A program made the position numbers and the translations under genes. A model generated the notes under the pieces. It saw only the letters and a list, made by a program, of their open reading frames with translations. It was not told where the DNA came from and did no database searches. Of a stretch of DNA of 64,000 nucleotides, positions 50,833-59,263 are shown piece after piece. Each line of letters begins with the position of its first letter. Position 1 is the first letter of the stretch. The stretch covers positions 124,001 through 188,000 of the forward strand of contig JBOEGS010000001.1 of the NCBI GenBank assembly GCA_050633545.1, written 5' to 3'. This stretch comes from Litorivita sp050633545. Lineage in GTDB: Bacteria > Pseudomonadota > Alphaproteobacteria > Rhodobacterales > Rhodobacteraceae.

Positions 50833-50976
50833 TTACTTGAGCTTGCCGGTGTAGGCCGGTTCCATGGAGATCGGCTCGGGATCAACCATGACATATTCTT
50901 CTTCGGCTTGCTTGGCGCAGGCTGCCACAAAGGCAACGAGGCTGAGGGCCAGCAAGGCTTTGACGCTCTTGGACAT
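50833..50976 (-). CDS. 47-aa small lipoprotein
   Basis: A short frame not evident in longer-ORF searches reads MSKSVKALLALSLVAFVAAC, then an acidic stretch (KQAEEEYVMVDPEPIS) and ends YTGKLK. The lipobox VAAC (Cys 20) gives a mature peptide of only 28 residues. GGAG lies about 7 bp before ATG 50976 (GACAGGAGTTTCATATG). The signal and clean start/stop support it. It is in the pccA-pccB interval; function unknown. Confidence 0.75.
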   Translation of the reverse strand: MSKSVKALLALSLVAFVAACAKQAEEEYVMVDPEPISMEPAYTGKLK

Positions 50977-51126
50977 ATGAAACTCCTGTCTCTATCTACT
51001 GCTTTGCGCGTGCGTTTCGCGCACGGCATCTTCCCCGTTTCGGGTTTGGGCCCCACCACGGGACCTGCGTCAATCATAGACGAGAATGGCATTTGTGGAT
51101 ATGCGGGCACCAACAAGCCCGCGCCC

Positions 51127-51149
51127 TGTGATGCGAAAGCCGCATCACA
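51127..51149 (-). terminator. hairpin downstream of the DUF6497-like gene
   Basis: TGTGATGCG (51127-51135) pairs with CGCATCACA (51141-51149) around a 5-nt loop, 42 nt after the stop of the minus-strand gene at 51191. No T-run follows, so its role is tentative. Confidence 0.35.
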
Positions 51150-51190
51150 GCGGCAAGGCCGCGCTAGAGCTGCTAGATATTGTGGCTGCA

Positions 51191-51604
51191 TCAAAACATC
51201 TCCCAGATACAGCCGCCATTTTCGACGCGGTAAGCCTCGAAATACTGCACCGCTTCGGTATCGGTGACGCCGAAGTCAACCGGACGATCCGCCAAGGAGA
51301 TGATGATCTGGCGCGGCTGCGGTCCGGTATTGGCCACGCGCGGCAGCGCAAATTCGCGGCACAGATATTCCATATCGGCCGCCGATTGCTCGAACCCCAT
51401 GCCCGCGTTGATCTGCGGCGCAAGAAAGCGGAAGCGGTAGACAAGCCCGCCGCCCGGACGGTCCCAGAGCATTTCGACAAATTCTACCGGCTGCCCTGAA
51501 GGCACGGCGAGAGGCTCCTCCTGCCCCGTCGCCGTGGCCGCCGCGCCCGTCAGGATGCTCAGGATGGCGGCAAATGAAATGGCTTTGAACGCACAGCTAG
51601 ACAT
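51191..51604 (-). CDS. secreted protein, DUF6497-like
   Basis: This 137-aa protein has a signal peptide (AISFAAILSILTGAAATATGQ) and a beta-rich domain: VPSGQPVEFVEMLWDRPGGGLVYRFRFLAPQI, MEYLCREFALPRV, IISLADRPVDFGVTDTEAVQYFEAYRV. It ends in GGCIWEMF. Two cysteines (CREF and GGCIW) may pair in the periplasm. The DUF6497 assignment is from memory of Rhodobacterales proteins in this position and is not certain. It overlaps the upstream gene by 8 bp. Confidence 0.65.
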   Translation of the reverse strand: MSSCAFKAISFAAILSILTGAAATATGQEEPLAVPSGQPVEFVEMLWDRPGGGLVYRFRFLAPQINAGMGFEQSAADMEYLCREFALPRVANTGPQPRQIIISLADRPVDFGVTDTEAVQYFEAYRVENGGCIWEMF

Positions 51605-51965
51605 GGGCGGCGCGCCTTGTCGCATGAGTGACCCAGCGGGCGCGCAGATCGGCGCGCTCCAACAGCGCGGCAAGCGTCGCCTCCGCGCCCCCTGCCCCGA
51701 ATTTGGCCGCCAAACGCCCGCCTGCCGTCACGCGCAAGACATCGCCTTCACGCGCCACGCGCACCACGGGGGAGAACCCGCGCAGGTCTTGCAAGGCGCG
51801 CCACATGTCTTGGCGGATTTGCTGCGCCACACGGCCCCGCGATACGGGTTGCGACGCGGGCAATGGCACACAGGCCTCGACCGCCAGATCCAGCCGCACC
51901 GGCAAATGCCGAGCCACCGTCACCGACGCATCGTCGCGCAGGATATGCCATCTGTGCCGCGCCAT
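51597..51965 (-). CDS. hypothetical protein downstream of pccB
   Basis: This 122-aa protein begins MARHRWHILRDDASVTVARHLPVRLDLAVEACVPLPA and ends in an Ala-rich helix (GAGGAEATLAALLERADLRARWV). It has a compact alpha/beta pattern without signal peptide or known motif. It follows pccB (45 bp) in the same direction and overlaps the DUF6497-like gene, so pccB-hypothetical-DUF6497 may form one unit. The role in propionyl-CoA metabolism is unknown. Confidence 0.65.
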   Translation of the reverse strand: MARHRWHILRDDASVTVARHLPVRLDLAVEACVPLPASQPVSRGRVAQQIRQDMWRALQDLRGFSPVVRVAREGDVLRVTAGGRLAAKFGAGGAEATLAALLERADLRARWVTHATRRAAHV

Positions 51966-52009
51966 GCGCTGTGCCCCTTATCGATCCGAAACCACGTCGA
52001 TACCCCGCC

Positions 52010-53542
52010 TTACAGCGGGATATTGTCGTGTTTTTTCCACGGGTTTTCCAACTTTTTGCCGCGCAGGGAGGCAAAGGCGCGGCTGACCCGTTTGCGGGTG
52101 CTGCGCGGTTGGATCACCTCGTCGATGAAGCCTTTTTCCGCCGCCACGAAGGGATTGGCGAAACGGTCTTCGTAATCCTTGGTATGGGCCGCGATTTTCT
52201 CGGCGTCGCCCAAATCGCCGCGGTGGATGATCTCGGTCGCGCCCTTGGCGCCCATCACCGCGATTTCGGCGGTGGGCCAAGCATAGTTGAAATCACCGCG
52301 CAGATGTTTGGAGGCCATCACGTCATAGGCGCCGCCATAGGCTTTGCGGGTGATGACGGTAACCTTCGGCACGGTCGCCTCCCCATAGGCAAAGAGCAGT
52401 TTCGCGCCGTGTTTGATGACGCCGCCGTATTCTTGGCTGGTGCCCGGCAGGAAGCCAGGCACGTCGACAAGCGTCAGGATCGGGATTTCAAAGGCATCAC
52501 AGAAGCGCACAAAACGCGCCGCCTTGCGCGAGCTGTCGATATCGAGGCAGCCCGCCAGAACCATCGGCTGGTTGGCAACAACGCCGACGGTCTGGCCTTC
52601 GAGGCGCATGAAACCGGTGATGATGTTTTTGGCGAAATCCTCTTGGATCTCGTAAAAATCCGCCTCATCCGCGACCTTGAGGATCAATTCCTTCATGTCA
52701 TAAGGCGCATTGGCGTTTTCGGGGATCAATGTATCGAGGCTTTGCTCCACACGGCCCGGCTCGTCAAAGAAGGGGCGCACGGGGGGCTTTTCGCGGTTGT
52801 TGAGCGGCAGGAAATCGACCAAACGGCGCACTTCGGCGAGCGCTTCGACGTCGTTCTCAAAGGCCCCGTCGGCGACCGAGGATTTCTTGGTATGGGTCGA
52901 GGCCCCGCCCAATTCTTCGGCTGTCACCTGCTCGTTGGTCACGGTTTTGACCACGTCAGGGCCGGTGACGAACATATAGGAGCTGTCTTTGACCATGAAG
53001 ATAAAGTCGGTCATCGCGGGGGAGTAAACCGCGCCGCCCGCGCAGGGCCCCATGATCACCGAGATTTGCGGCACCACGCCCGAGGCCATGATGTTACGCT
53101 GGAACACTTCGGCGTAACCCGCGAGAGAGGCAACGCCCTCTTGGATGCGCGCGCCGCCCGAGTCGTTCAGGCCAATCACCGGCGCGCCATTCTGGATCGC
53201 CATGTCTTGGATTTTGCAGATTTTCTGCGCGTGGGTTTCGGAGAGCGATCCGCCGAAAACGGTGAAGTCCTGAGAGAAGACATAGACGAGGCGGCCATTG
53301 ATGGTGCCCCATCCGGTGATCACGCCATCCCCTGCATGCTTTTGTTTTTCCATGCCAAAATCGGTGCAGCGATGGGTGACAAACATGTCGAACTCTTCAA
53401 AGCTGTCCTCATCGAGCAGCAATTCGATACGCTCGCGCGCGGTCAATTTGCCCTTGGAATGCTGCGCATCGATACGCTTTTGTCCGCCGCCCAAACGCGC
53501 GACATCGCGACGTTCGTTCAATTCTTGCAGGATATCTTTCAT
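52010..53542 (-). CDS. pccB: propionyl-CoA carboxylase beta subunit (carboxyltransferase)
   Basis: This 510-aa crotonase-fold enzyme has MKDILQELNERRDVARLGGGQKRIDAQHSKGKLTARER, SQDFTVFGGSLSETHAQKICKIQ, GLNDSGGARIQEGVASLAGY, and the second half with VPGFLPGTSQEYGGVIKHGAKLLFAYGEATVPK. It moves the carboxyl group from biotin to propionyl-CoA. ATG 53542 is the family start. The promoter region 53543-53857 holds ScfR/PccR-type sites, so expression is probably induced by propionyl-CoA-forming substrates. Confidence 0.96.
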   Translation of the reverse strand: MKDILQELNERRDVARLGGGQKRIDAQHSKGKLTARERIELLLDEDSFEEFDMFVTHRCTDFGMEKQKHAGDGVITGWGTINGRLVYVFSQDFTVFGGSLSETHAQKICKIQDMAIQNGAPVIGLNDSGGARIQEGVASLAGYAEVFQRNIMASGVVPQISVIMGPCAGGAVYSPAMTDFIFMVKDSSYMFVTGPDVVKTVTNEQVTAEELGGASTHTKKSSVADGAFENDVEALAEVRRLVDFLPLNNREKPPVRPFFDEPGRVEQSLDTLIPENANAPYDMKELILKVADEADFYEIQEDFAKNIITGFMRLEGQTVGVVANQPMVLAGCLDIDSSRKAARFVRFCDAFEIPILTLVDVPGFLPGTSQEYGGVIKHGAKLLFAYGEATVPKVTVITRKAYGGAYDVMASKHLRGDFNYAWPTAEIAVMGAKGATEIIHRGDLGDAEKIAAHTKDYEDRFANPFVAAEKGFIDEVIQPRSTRKRVSRAFASLRGKKLENPWKKHDNIPL

Positions 53543-53601
53543 GGAATTCCCCTCTTGTTTGCGCGGACCATACACATGGCGCGGCGCGCACTAAAGCGGA
53601 A

Positions 53602-53655
53602 TTGCGCAAATTTGCAAACTTGAGAATAGTATATTGTTGCAAATTGCAAATTTGC
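53602..53655. promoter_or_regulatory. cluster of TTTGCAAA-type sites in the pccB promoter (predicted PccR/ScfR operator)
   Basis: TTGCGCAA (53602-53609) and TTTGCAAA (53611-53618) stand side by side. A second group TTGCAAA (53637-53643), TTGCAAA (53644-53650), TTTGC (53651-53655) lies 18 bp on. PccR of Rhodobacter sphaeroides is reported to bind paired TTTGCAAA motifs before pccB. The sites are 60-113 bp upstream of pccB, in the 315-bp region shared with the divergent MFS gene. Nothing else is apparent in that region. Confidence 0.75.
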
Positions 53656-53857
53656 TAATTCAATCTCGGTGATGGCGCGGCTTTTTGCGCGATCCGTGAT
53701 CTTGCGACCATCCCCCGCGCGGGGCGCTCTTTGCCGCGCGTGCCACCGTGACACAACGGAACTGTGCACAGTGCGCGGCAGGGATGTGCATTTCTGCCCT
53801 GCCGTAAAAACCGCACAGCGATGGACAAGGGCCTATGCGCAGGCATAATCAAAACCA

Positions 53858-55078
53858 ATGGAAAAAACATTACCCGCCGCGCAATTTTTGCGCCGCTCGA
53901 CCCCGCCACATATCCTGACGCTGGTTTTATTGGCCAGCATCTCGGCCCTCGCGATCAACGTGTATCTGCCTTCGCTCCCGTCGATGGCGGCGCATTATGG
54001 CACCTCGACGGGGGTTATGGGCCTCTCGGTCGGCATCTATCTGGGGTTCTCGGCGATCTTGCAGATTTTGATCGGCCCTGTCGGCGACATGATCGGGCGC
54101 AGGCCGGTGATCATCTGGGGCACGGTGATTTTCTGCCTTGCGACATTGGGCTGCATCTATGCGCCCACCGTTGGCTGGTTCCTGTTTTTCCGCATGTTGC
54201 AAGCCACCACCGCCGCCGCCATGGTTTTGTCGCGGGCGGTGATCCGCGATATGGTCTCGGACCCCGAAAAAGCCAGCTCGCAAATCGCCTATGTCACCAT
54301 GGGCATGGCGGTTGTCCCGATGGCCGCGCCTGCGATCGGCGGGCTTTTGGACGGCACATTGGGTTGGGCGGCGAATTTTTGGCTGCTCTTCGGGGTCGGC
54401 CTTGTGGTTCTGGCGCTGTCCTATTTCGATCTGGGCGAAACCGGAGGCCGTTCGGGCAACACCTTAGGCCAGCAATTCGCCCAATACCCCGAACTTTTGA
54501 CCTCGCGGCGGTTTTGGGGCTATTGCCTCGCCTCGGCGCTCGGATCGGGCACATTTTTCGCCTATCTGGGCGGCGCGCCCTTCGTCGGCAGCATGGTCTA
54601 CGGCCTCAATCCGCAGATGCTCGGGCTGTTTTTTGGCGCGCCCTCGGTGGGGTATTTCGTCGGCAATTTCCTCTCGGCGCGCTATTCCACGCGTTTCGGG
54701 ATCAATGCGATGGTGATTGTCGGGCTTTTGTTCACGATCTTCGGCGTGGGCCTGTCGCTGATCATCGACAGCACGGGCCATGACACGGTCTATACTTTTT
54801 TTGGCCTGATGTGTTTCGTCGGGCTGGGCAACGGCATGACCATCCCCAATGCCACGGCGGGGATGCTCTCGGTGCGCCCGCATCTGGCGGGCACGGCCTC
54901 GGGGCTGGGCGCGTCGATCATGATCGGCGGCGGTGCCGCTCTGTCGGCCATCGCGGGCGTGCTGCTGCATCCGGGCACGGGGGCGACGCCGCTGTTGATC
55001 ATCATGGTGCTGTCGGGTTTTGCCGGTCTGGCGTCGATCCTCTACGTCATGCGACGCGAAAAACAGATCATGCCCTAG
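53858..55078 (+). CDS. Bcr/CflA-type drug resistance MFS transporter
   Basis: This 406-aa protein has twelve membrane helices and the Bcr/CflA pattern: LALLASISALAINVYLPSLPSMAAHYG in the first helix, PVGDMIGRRPVIIWGTVIF (motif A), FFRMLQATTAAAMVLSRAVIRDMVS and GMTIPNATAGML. It exports drugs or metabolites by proton antiport. It is divergent from pccB and lies directly before the ScfR-family regulator; it may share the PccR-controlled promoter region. Confidence 0.9.
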   Translation: MEKTLPAAQFLRRSTPPHILTLVLLASISALAINVYLPSLPSMAAHYGTSTGVMGLSVGIYLGFSAILQILIGPVGDMIGRRPVIIWGTVIFCLATLGCIYAPTVGWFLFFRMLQATTAAAMVLSRAVIRDMVSDPEKASSQIAYVTMGMAVVPMAAPAIGGLLDGTLGWAANFWLLFGVGLVVLALSYFDLGETGGRSGNTLGQQFAQYPELLTSRRFWGYCLASALGSGTFFAYLGGAPFVGSMVYGLNPQMLGLFFGAPSVGYFVGNFLSARYSTRFGINAMVIVGLLFTIFGVGLSLIIDSTGHDTVYTFFGLMCFVGLGNGMTIPNATAGMLSVRPHLAGTASGLGASIMIGGGAALSAIAGVLLHPGTGATPLLIIMVLSGFAGLASILYVMRREKQIMP

Positions 55079-55130
55079 CGCGCATTTTTTGCCGCGCCGC
55101 CGGCCGGAGTTAGCAGCTTGTTAACCCTGT

Positions 55131-55145
55131 TTTGCAAAGTTAACC
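55131..55145. promoter_or_regulatory. TTTGCAAA site before the ScfR-family gene
   Basis: TTTGCAAA at 55131-55138 is followed by GTTAACC; GTTAACC also occurs at 55120-55126. The site is 51-58 bp before ATG 55189 and suggests autoregulation by the encoded protein. Confidence 0.5.
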
Positions 55146-55188
55146 TTGATGAAGGTTTTCCAAGGCAAGGGCAGGCAAAAGCGGCACC

Positions 55189-56589
55189 ATGACAACGCAA
55201 AAACTCTACGCAGGCACCAAGCTGCGCGAAACCCGCTCGCGGTTGGGGCTGACCCAAAAAGCCTTTGCCGGAAAACTCGGCGTCTCCTTGCCCTATCTGA
55301 ACCAGATGGAGAACAACAACCGGCCGGTGTCGACCACCGTGGTGCTCTCGCTGGCGCAGGAATTCGGCTTTGATGTCACGGAGTTATCAACCGGCGATGC
55401 GGAACGCCTCGTCTCTGACATGCGCGAGGCGCTGGCCGATCCGGTCTTTGCCGAGATTGCGCCGCCCTTGGCCGATCTGCGGCTGACCGCCTCCAACGCT
55501 CCGGCGCTGGCGCGCGCCTTTTTGGAGCTGCACCGCGCTTACCGCCAGACCCATGAACGCCTTGCCTCGCTGGACGAGGCCTTGGGCCGCGAAGATGCCC
55601 GCACACAGCCCAGCCCGTGGGACGAGGTGCGCGATTTCTTCCATTATTGCGACAATTACATCGATGCGGTGGATGTCGCCGCAGAGCATTTCGCCGCCCC
55701 CGGCGGTGCGCCGACCAACATCCGCCTCGCCGCGATCAAGGCCTTGGGCCATGCGGGTGTGCGGGTCGAATTTGCCGATATGGACAAGCTGCGCCAGTTC
55801 GATCCGGAGGCGAAATTGCTGCGCATTTCCTCCTCTGCCGCGCCGCAGACCCAGACCTTTCAATTGCTGTTGCAGGTGGCGCTTCTGGAGCAAGAGCAAC
55901 TCATCGAGGCGACGCTTGATCTGGCGCGGTTTCAATCGAGCGAGGCGCGCGATATCGCCAAAATCGGGCTGGCCAACTATTTTGCAGGGGCGGCCTTGAT
56001 GCCCTACACCGCCTTTTTGACCGCCGCCAACGAGATGCGCCACGATCTGGAGCGTCTGGCGACCCGTTTCGGCGCCTCGATCGAACAGGTCGCGCATCGG
56101 CTATCGACCCTGCAACGCCCAGGAAACAAAGGGATTCCGTTCTTTTTCGTCCGCGTCGATCAGGCCGGTACCATCACCAAACGCCATTCGGCCACACGGT
56201 TGCAATTTGCCCGTTTCGGCGGCGCCTGCCCCTTGTGGAATGTGCACCGCGCCTTTGAAACTCCGGGGCGGTTTTTGCGCCAACTGGCCGAAACCCCTGA
56301 CGGCGTACGCTACATAAGCCTTGCGCGCGATGTGTCGAAATCGGGTGGCTCTTTTGGCGCGCCGGTGCGGCGCTATGCGATTGCTCTGGGCTGCGAGGTG
56401 CGCCATGCGGATGCTTTGATCTATGCCGACGGGTTGAACTTACAGATGCCTCAAGCCTTTGAACCGATTGGTATTTCCTGCCGTATCTGCGAACGCGCGA
56501 CCTGCCATCAACGCTCGGTCCCGCCGCTTGAACGCCGCCTCAAGGTCGAGGCAGGCACGCGCGGCATTCTGCCCTATGAGGTGGCCTGA
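55189..56589 (+). CDS. pccR: short-chain fatty acyl-CoA regulator (ScfR family), PccR-like
   Basis: This 466-aa regulator has an N-terminal XRE HTH (KLRETRSRLGLTQKAFAGKLGVSLPYLNQMENNNRPVS, about residues 8-62), a central ImmA/IrrE-like region (about 150-300) and a C-terminal DUF2083-type domain with clustered cysteines ISCRICERATCHQR. This is the ScfR/RamB/PccR architecture. It sits next to pccB, the known PccR target, and TTTGCAAA sites flank both genes. The symbol is assigned by this context and the domain order; the effector is inferred. Confidence 0.85.
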   Translation: MTTQKLYAGTKLRETRSRLGLTQKAFAGKLGVSLPYLNQMENNNRPVSTTVVLSLAQEFGFDVTELSTGDAERLVSDMREALADPVFAEIAPPLADLRLTASNAPALARAFLELHRAYRQTHERLASLDEALGREDARTQPSPWDEVRDFFHYCDNYIDAVDVAAEHFAAPGGAPTNIRLAAIKALGHAGVRVEFADMDKLRQFDPEAKLLRISSSAAPQTQTFQLLLQVALLEQEQLIEATLDLARFQSSEARDIAKIGLANYFAGAALMPYTAFLTAANEMRHDLERLATRFGASIEQVAHRLSTLQRPGNKGIPFFFVRVDQAGTITKRHSATRLQFARFGGACPLWNVHRAFETPGRFLRQLAETPDGVRYISLARDVSKSGGSFGAPVRRYAIALGCEVRHADALIYADGLNLQMPQAFEPIGISCRICERATCHQRSVPPLERRLKVEAGTRGILPYEVA

Positions 56590-56607
56590 CACCGGCGGCG
56601 ACACAAA

Positions 56608-56631
56608 AAGGGCGCCCGATGGGGCGCCCTT
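56608..56631. terminator. intrinsic terminator after the ScfR-family gene
   Basis: AAGGGCGCCC (56608-56617) pairs with GGGCGCCCTT (56622-56631) around a 4-nt loop, preceded by AAAA and followed by CTGCG. It lies between convergent genes and can act in both directions. Confidence 0.7.
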
Positions 56632-56653
56632 CTGCGTTCCTATCAAGACCGGT

Positions 56654-56890
56654 TTACGCGGACAGAATTTGATAAATCTCGTCCTTCAAAGCCGCGCGCT
56701 TTTTGCGCATTTCGGTCTGCGCCAGATCGGAGGTCGGCTCGATGTCGGTTTCGGCGCGGTGCACGGCGCGATTGATTTCGTGATATTCATCCGCCAGCTT
56801 GGAAAAATGCGCGTCTGCGGTCTTCAGATCGGTCATTTTATCTGCAAATTCGGGGAATTCCTCGTGCAACTCATGGGGGGTATGGCTCAT
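56654..56890 (-). CDS. DUF465 (YdcH-like) small coiled-coil protein
   Basis: This 78-aa charged helical protein has the DUF465 pattern: FPEFADKMTDLKTADAHFSKLADEYHEINRAVHRAE and a lysine-rich second helix QTEMRKKRAALKDEIYQIL. The family is widespread, cytosolic and uncharacterised. A good ribosome site (AGAAGGAGAC) precedes ATG 56890. Confidence 0.87.
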   Translation of the reverse strand: MSHTPHELHEEFPEFADKMTDLKTADAHFSKLADEYHEINRAVHRAETDIEPTSDLAQTEMRKKRAALKDEIYQILSA

Positions 56891-56968
56891 CGCGCTGTCT
56901 CCTTCTTATCGCGTTTGACCAAAGCCTAGCGCGATCCTTGCGCCCCCACTTTGATCCCGATCAAGCGC

Positions 56969-57532
56969 TCAGGTGATCTCGTCGCCATATTCCAAGACGA
57001 TCGGCACGATGACCTCTTCCTCGTCGCATAAATGGCGGTTGAGGAAGCGCTCGAATCCGCCTTGCACCTCGCGCAAATGCCCCGCCGCCGTGATCACATC
57101 GCCGCCCGATTGCGCCGCGCCGATCACCGCATTGGAGGCCTCGGCCAAGGCGTTCATTTGCCCGTCCAGCGCATGGTGATCCGCATCCAGCAAGTCAAAG
57201 GCCGCATCGAGACGGGCGTCGAAGGGCTTGAATTTAGGGAAATAATGGTGGTCCTCGATATTGTGATGGCCGTGCAATTGCTCAAGCAAGAACCCCGTGT
57301 AGCGCGCCATTTCGGGCACATAGCGCGGCGCGCGCCCGTCCAGAAACTCGGCGCTGCCCTCTTGCAGCTTGCCCAAGACCTGCCGGAACATCAAATGCCG
57401 CTCCAACCAAAAGCTGGTCAGCTCGTTGAAATTGGGGTGCCCCTGCCAGATCTCGCGCGGATATTTATCCGCCAGGACCCGCAGATGCTCGGGCAGACCC
57501 GCGCGGGTCTCGATGTTGTTGTCTTCGCTCAT
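56969..57532 (-). CDS. hemerythrin-domain protein
   Basis: This 187-aa four-helix protein has histidine/acidic clusters for a di-iron site: ERHLMFRQVLGKLQ, LHGHHNIEDHHYFPKF, LLDADHHALDGQM and FLNRHLCDEEEVIVPIV. Hemerythrin-like proteins bind oxygen or nitric oxide, or store iron. It is a single gene between the DUF465 gene and betA on the same strand. No neighbouring nitrosative stress gene fixes its role. Confidence 0.88.
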   Translation of the reverse strand: MSEDNNIETRAGLPEHLRVLADKYPREIWQGHPNFNELTSFWLERHLMFRQVLGKLQEGSAEFLDGRAPRYVPEMARYTGFLLEQLHGHHNIEDHHYFPKFKPFDARLDAAFDLLDADHHALDGQMNALAEASNAVIGAAQSGGDVITAAGHLREVQGGFERFLNRHLCDEEEVIVPIVLEYGDEIT

Positions 57533-57582
57533 AGGCCCAATCTACCCGCACGCCGCGCCGCGCCCAAGGGCGCAAATGCACA

Positions 57583-59241
57583 TCACATGTGCGCCGAGCG
57601 CTGCGTCTCGCGCCAGTTTTGCGCCATTACCGGCGCTTGGGTGTCGCGCGGCAACTGCCGCCCCAAAACCGCATCGGCGATTTTCTCGCCCACCATGATG
57701 CTCGGCCCGTTGAGGTTGCCATTGGTGATGCGCGGGAAAATGCTGCTGTCGGCGACGCGCAGCCCCTGCACGCCGACGACGCGCCCTTGCGGATCGACCA
57801 CGGTATCGGGGGCCTCGGGGTCGCCCATCTTGCAGGTGCCGCACGGATGATAGGCGCTTTCGGCATGCTCGCGGATGAAATCATCAATCGCCGCATCCGA
57901 TTGCACCTCTGCACCCGGTTGGATTTCATGTTTGACGAAGGGCGCCAGCGCCTCTTGGCCGAAAATCTCGCGCGTCAGCCGGATACAGGCACGAAAATCG
58001 CGCCAGTCGCTGTCTTGGGACATATAGTTGAACGCGATCTGCGGCGCGGCTTTGGGATCCTTCGAGGCGAGGCTCACCGCCCCGCGCGAGGCACTGCGCA
58101 TCGGGCCGACATGGGCTTGAAACCCGTGCCCCTCGGCGGCGGCCTTGCCGTCATAGCGCACGGCAAGCGGCAGGAAGTGGAACTGGATATCGGGATAATC
58201 GACACCGGCGGCGGAGCGGATAAACCCCGCGGTTTCAAACTGGTTCGACGCGCCAAGCCCGCGGCGCGTGAACAGCCATTGCGCCCCGATCAACCCCTTC
58301 CAAACCAGCTTCCAATATTTGAACAAGGTCACCGGCTGGCTTGCCGCCATCTGGAAATAGACCTCCAGATGGTCTTGCAAATTCTGCCCAACCCCTTGGC
58401 GATCCGCGATCACTTCGATGCCATGCGCACGCAGATGCTCGGCGGGGCCGACCCCCGAAAGCATCAACAATTTCGGGGAGTTGATCGAAGAGGCCGCGAT
58501 GATGACCTCGGCGCTGGCGTGCAAAATCTCGCGTGCGCCCTTGCGCTCGACCTCGACGCCGACGGCGCGTTTGCCGTCAAAGACGATGCGCAGGGCCAGC
58601 GCGCGGATCACCTCGACATTGCCGGTCTTTTGCGCGGGGCGCAGATAGGCATTGGCCGCCGACCAGCGTTGGCCTTTGTAGATCGTCTGCTCCATCGCGC
58701 CAAAGCCCTCTTGCGCGGCGCCGTTGTAGTCGGAGGTCAGCGCATAGCCCGCTTGGCGCGCCGAGGTGGCGAAGGCCTCGTGCAGCGGGTTGCTGCGCGG
58801 CCCGCGCGAGATATGCAAAGGGCCGGCCGTGCCGCGATAGGCCGGATCCTGCGCGTCATGCACGCTTTCCATCCGTTTGAAATAGGGCAGCACATCGGCA
58901 TAGGACCAGCCCGCCGCGCCGCTTTGCTCCCAATGGTCGAAATCGCGCGCATGGCCGCGCACATAGACCATTCCATTGATCGAGGACGAGCCGCCGATCA
59001 CCTTGCCGCGCGGACAAACAAGGCGGCGATCGCCCAGATGCGGTTCGGGCTGCGATTGGAACCCCCAATCGTAAAGCCCCATATTCATTGGATAACTCAG
59101 CGCCGCAGGCATCTGGATGAAGGGGCCCGCGTCGCTGCCGCCGTGTTCGATCACGGTGACCTTCTTGCCCGCTTCGGCCAAGCGGTAGGCCATGGCGCAG
59201 CCCGCGCTGCCCGCGCCGACAATGATGTAATCTGCTGTCAT
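57583..59241 (-). CDS. betA: choline dehydrogenase
   Basis: This 552-aa GMC flavoenzyme oxidises choline to betaine aldehyde at the membrane. The FAD Rossmann motif DYIIVGAGSAGCAMAYRLAE starts the protein; SSINGMVYVRGHARDFDHWE and the active-site histidine region ESAYHPCGTCKMG follow, with INGNLNGPSIM near the C-terminus. It is the last gene of betI-betC-betB-betA, 22 bp after betB. Confidence 0.95.
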   Translation of the reverse strand: MTADYIIVGAGSAGCAMAYRLAEAGKKVTVIEHGGSDAGPFIQMPAALSYPMNMGLYDWGFQSQPEPHLGDRRLVCPRGKVIGGSSSINGMVYVRGHARDFDHWEQSGAAGWSYADVLPYFKRMESVHDAQDPAYRGTAGPLHISRGPRSNPLHEAFATSARQAGYALTSDYNGAAQEGFGAMEQTIYKGQRWSAANAYLRPAQKTGNVEVIRALALRIVFDGKRAVGVEVERKGAREILHASAEVIIAASSINSPKLLMLSGVGPAEHLRAHGIEVIADRQGVGQNLQDHLEVYFQMAASQPVTLFKYWKLVWKGLIGAQWLFTRRGLGASNQFETAGFIRSAAGVDYPDIQFHFLPLAVRYDGKAAAEGHGFQAHVGPMRSASRGAVSLASKDPKAAPQIAFNYMSQDSDWRDFRACIRLTREIFGQEALAPFVKHEIQPGAEVQSDAAIDDFIREHAESAYHPCGTCKMGDPEAPDTVVDPQGRVVGVQGLRVADSSIFPRITNGNLNGPSIMVGEKIADAVLGRQLPRDTQAPVMAQNWRETQRSAHM

Positions 59242-59263
59242 GGATCAGGCCCCTTATGCGGTA

